The position numbers and the translations under genes were made by a program. A DNA stretch of 64,000 nucleotides from Arthonia radiata (lineage: Eukaryota > Ascomycota > Arthoniomycetes > Arthoniales > Arthoniaceae): positions 558,001 to 622,000 of the forward strand of contig PSQN01000016.1 of NCBI GenBank assembly GCA_002989075.1, in the 5' to 3' direction. A model generated the notes under the pieces. It saw nothing but the letters and a program-made list of their open reading frames with translations. It did not search any database and was not told the origin of the DNA. How positions within the stretch are numbered: the stretch's first letter is position 1; every line of letters begins with the position of its first letter. Positions 61,558 through 64,000 of the stretch are shown piece after piece.

Positions 61558-61811
61558 CCTTTTGCCACCTGCAAGTCGCAGAAGATGCAAAAACTGCGCA
61601 CTTCAATCTGCTGGTGGTTTACATTTCAATGAGCCTTGGAAGGAATGAGACGCTGCAGTTTCAATATTGCGTGCAGCTAGTCCTATACCGGACAAGCGCG
61701 GTGATAGCGCGATATTTATTTGTTTACATCGAAGCTCCGTCTATCCCTACTCCGTGCATCTGGACGTCTTCGGCATAGACCTGCCCTTCTGCTCGCGTTC
61801 GAGGAAAGGTT

Positions 61812-62744
61812 TCAAGCCCCGCTCTGAGCCTTCTTAATGCCTTCCCTCATCCACTCTTGCGGCTGTGTAGGCTCCCTCCCCAGCAGCCACCGCAGGACGT
61901 TCGGACTCCCCTGGAGTCCTTGCTCATCATAATGCATCAGCATACGGCTCCCTTGTGCTCGACTGGCTGACGGCGCTTTCTTCGCGTCACCAAAAAGTCG
62001 AGCCATCATCATCTCGTCCCTTTCCTTTCTCGACAGCTTGTTCATCGTGATGATTGTGCCCAGCTGTTTCCCGCAAATATCTGCCAGGCTTCTATTGGTG
62101 ATAGGCAGCGTCGAGCAAAGCGGGTACTGGGCGAATACATGTTTCTCGCGCTCCGCGACGACCTTCGCGACAGCGTCTCCCATGTCGCTCAAGGCTATCA
62201 TCGACATTGGGGTGTCTGGGTCGTAGACAGCGGGACATACTGGTTGCGCACATTTCTGATGCTGCTGTACCAACAGCGGCAAGGGAAAGTTGTCCAAGAA
62301 GGTGCTTGGGCCGAGGATAGTCCACGGCAGCCCCGACTCGATGAGGTACTCCTCAACGTAGCGTTTGGAGTCATGGTTGAGCAGCTTGCGCAGCTGCGTG
62401 TGCAGGACTGACGAGTATACAAAATGAATGGGATTGTTTCCGCTCTCCAATGACGGAAGACAGGCGTCAATCATGTTGTAGCCGAGGGAGGTCTCATGAG
62501 GATGGAATGAGGGTCCAATATGCACGACAACATTCGCCCCTTCCACGATACGGGCGCAGTCGTTTGGCTGAGCGAGGTCGGCTTGAACGACCTCAGCTTC
62601 GGGGTAAGCCTGTTTGAGCTTCTCGACAGACTCAGGACGGCTCGCAACGAGTCGGAGCTTGTACGCTGGGTTATCAATAAGGCGAGGGATGGTGTGAGCA
62701 CATTGCTTGCCGCTGGCACACGTGAGGACGATGAGTTGTGCCAT
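61812..62744 (-). CDS. NmrA-like NAD(P)-binding protein, 310 aa
   Basis: Single-exon frame from ATG 62744 to the stop at 61812. The Rossmann start is M-A-Q-L-I-V-L-T-C-A-S-G-K-Q; the usual GATGxxG glycine run is weakened to C-A-S-G-K-Q-C. L-V-A-S-R-P follows the second strand, A-D-L-A-Q-P sits at the third, N-V-V-V-H-I-G-P at the fourth, H-F-V-Y-S-S-V at the fifth, and L-P-W-T-I-L-G-P-S-T-F-L-D-N is the NmrA signature. There is no YxxxK catalytic pair, as expected for atypical SDRs of this group, which act as redox sensors or isomerase-like enzymes rather than classical dehydrogenases. Length is usual (about 300). Same strand as the helicase, 254 bp upstream of its start, and divergent from the SLP-2 gene. 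The exact substrate or partner is unknown. Confidence 0.85.
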   Translation of the reverse strand: MAQLIVLTCASGKQCAHTIPRLIDNPAYKLRLVASRPESVEKLKQAYPEAEVVQADLAQPNDCARIVEGANVVVHIGPSFHPHETSLGYNMIDACLPSLESGNNPIHFVYSSVLHTQLRKLLNHDSKRYVEEYLIESGLPWTILGPSTFLDNFPLPLLVQQHQKCAQPVCPAVYDPDTPMSMIALSDMGDAVAKVVAEREKHVFAQYPLCSTLPITNRSLADICGKQLGTIITMNKLSRKERDEMMMARLFGDAKKAPSASRAQGSRMLMHYDEQGLQGSPNVLRWLLGREPTQPQEWMREGIKKAQSGA

Positions 62745-62855
62745 AGTGGTATTGCTAGATCGATATGCGGACAGTCGTGCCGTATACGTTGTTGAGATGC
62801 CTCAGGTCTAGTATTTCGAGGGTGTCTAGGCAATGCTCATAGTGACCCTCAGTAG

Positions 62856-62864
62856 CTTTATATA
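62856..62864 (-). promoter_or_regulatory. TATA-like box upstream of the NmrA-like gene
   Basis: TATATAAAG on the minus strand, 112 bp before the ATG at 62744, within the divergent promoter shared with the SLP-2 gene. A sequence match only. Confidence 0.35.
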
Positions 62865-63139
62865 GTGTGTCCACCTGCGGGGTTAGGAGTGTCGGCGCTG
62901 ATGTAAAGCGAACCCTGTATCGCCGAATACGAAACCCTCTTACCGCATGCGTTTCAGATCACCTCTGCCCAAGCGATGACATTTACCCATCTGCTGAACA
63001 CCGGCAGATCTCCGGCGATATAAGCGGCATAAGGCTGAACGGCACTTACCGTCCGCTGCTCGTCAAGACGTCAAACATTATCGACGTCCGCAAGGCAACT
63101 CCAATACCCCCAACCATCTCTCTCTCAACTTCGGAGAAC

Positions 63140-64000
63140 ATGGCCGCCCTCCAACGCGCAGCCGAGCGCAAAGCTCTAACATCCCTCCGAGCCGCCACCC
63201 GGCCACACATCACTCCAACCCACTCCCTCCGCCCACGACCTCAAGCCCTCTCCATCGCCGTCCGCACCTTCACCACCACACCCACATCCTCCCTCCCAGC
63301 CCCCTCCTTTGGCTCTCTGAGCCCCTCGCCCTCAACATACTTCCAACGCCCCTCCCTCCCCGCGAACACCGTCATCCGCTTCGTCCCACAGCAGACCGCC
63401 TGGCTCGTCGAGCGCATGGGCAAATACCACCGCATCCTGAACCCAGGCCTGGCCATCCTCATCCCGTTCCTCGACCGCATCGCGTATGTGAGAAGCTTGA
63501 AAGAGACCGCAATCGAAATTCCAAGCCAGAGTGCAATCACAGCCGACAATGTCACCCTCGAGCTCGACGGCGTGTTATACACGCGGGTCTTTGATGCTTA
63601 CAAAGCTTCGTAAGTGACCCCACCACTCCCTTAATACTTCAGCCCTCAGGCCACCTACACAACTCTCCCCACTCCTCGCCAACACCTAAATTTCACCCAC
63701 TAACACAACAAAGCTACGGCGTCGAAGACCCCACCTACGCCATCTCCCAACTCGCGCAAACAACAATGCGCTCCGAAATCGGGCGCCTCTCCCTCGACTC
63801 CGTCCTCCGCGAGCGCGCCTCCCTCAACACAGAGATCACCAACGCCATCAACGAGGCCGCGCAAGCCTGGGGCGTGACCTGCCTGCGCTACGAGATCCGC
63901 GATATCCACGCGCCGGACGGGGTGGTCGCTGCGATGCATCGACAAGTCACCGCTGAGCGCAGCAAGCGCGCCGAGATCTTGGATTCAGAGGGACAGAGGC
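63140..64000 (+). CDS. Stomatin-like protein 2 (mitochondrial SPFH protein), 5' part
   Basis: Mitochondrial inner-membrane scaffold of the stomatin/prohibitin (SPFH) superfamily. ATG at 63140 (M-A-A-L-Q-R-A-A-E-R). Exon 1 is 63140-63609, then a 104-nt intron 63610-63713 (GTAAGT...AAAG), and exon 2 from 63714 runs off the window. Residues 1-60 are Arg/Ser/Thr/Pro-rich without acidic residues apart from one Glu, a mitochondrial presequence. N-T-V-I-R-F-V-P-Q-Q-T-A-W-L-V-E-R-M-G-K-Y opens the SPFH domain; L-N-P-G-L-A-I-L-I-P-F-L-D-R-I-A-Y and Q-S-A-I-T-A-D-N-V-T-L follow; exon 2 gives Y-G-V-E-D-P-T-Y-A-I-S-Q-L-A-Q-T-T-M-R-S-E-I-G and R-Y-E-I-R-D-I. These match SLP-2 closely. An in-frame upstream ATG at 62867 would add 91 residues and looks unlikely because the sequence before 63140 lacks presequence character. 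Incomplete at the 3' end. Confidence 0.9.

Noticed and set aside
62867-63139. N-terminal extension of the SLP-2 protein from an upstream in-frame ATG
   Set aside because: The extra 91 residues do not look like a mitochondrial presequence, whereas the ATG at 63140 is followed by one; the upstream part also lies in the divergent promoter.

Overview
The window looks like a chromosome piece from a filamentous ascomycete (Pezizomycotina; Dothideomycetes is my guess, with low confidence). Host genes have short 45-105 bp introns with GT...CTRAY...AG signals, a balanced GC content and ordinary fungal products. They are separated with very sharp edges from long AT-rich blocks. In those blocks every recognisable gene is riddled with C-to-T and G-to-A changes, mostly CpA to TpA, which is the signature of repeat-induced point mutation (RIP).

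Layout. (1) 1-6950 is GC-normal but gene-poor. It carries an old, degenerate tandem-like array with a period near 475 bp, and each unit contains a tRNA-like segment. A clean 185-bp solo LTR sits inside it. (2) 6951-37882 is one AT-rich composite bounded by inverted terminal repeats of about 0.3 kb. Once the retrotransposons nested in it are subtracted, about 9.4-9.5 kb remains. That residue holds a DUF3435 tyrosine-recombinase gene (the family of Starship 'captains') on +, convergent with an NLR-type gene (PNP_UDP, NB-ARC, TPR) on -, plus a Tc1/mariner relic. Into this landed Gypsy A (7577-22138), which itself carries Gypsy B (13281-20686), one copia element (31468-37351) and three solo LTRs, most with perfect 5-bp target duplications. 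(3) 37883-52197 is GC-normal with few genes: a PARP, a 139-aa unknown protein, a Gln/Pro-rich repeat protein, and possibly a small membrane protein. (4) 52203-57464 is a second AT-rich block with a Ty3/Gypsy remnant (integrase end and chromodomain) and a hAT transposase relic. (5) 57492-64000 is gene-dense: a 5'-truncated alpha/beta-hydrolase-VWA fusion gene, a DHX35-type DEAH helicase, an NmrA-like protein and the start of a mitochondrial stomatin-like protein 2.

How it fits together. The housekeeping genes (PARP, helicase, NmrA-like, SLP-2) show no operon-like logic. The interesting part is the accessory layer: a recombinase-bearing, inverted-repeat-bounded element with an NLR as apparent cargo, later silenced by RIP and used as a landing pad by LTR elements. 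Nearby, a second immune-type gene (hydrolase-VWA) is cut off at its 5' end by transposon sequence. Exon limits were deduced by eye from splice signals and reading frame; family calls in the AT-rich blocks rest on conserved motifs read through RIP damage.
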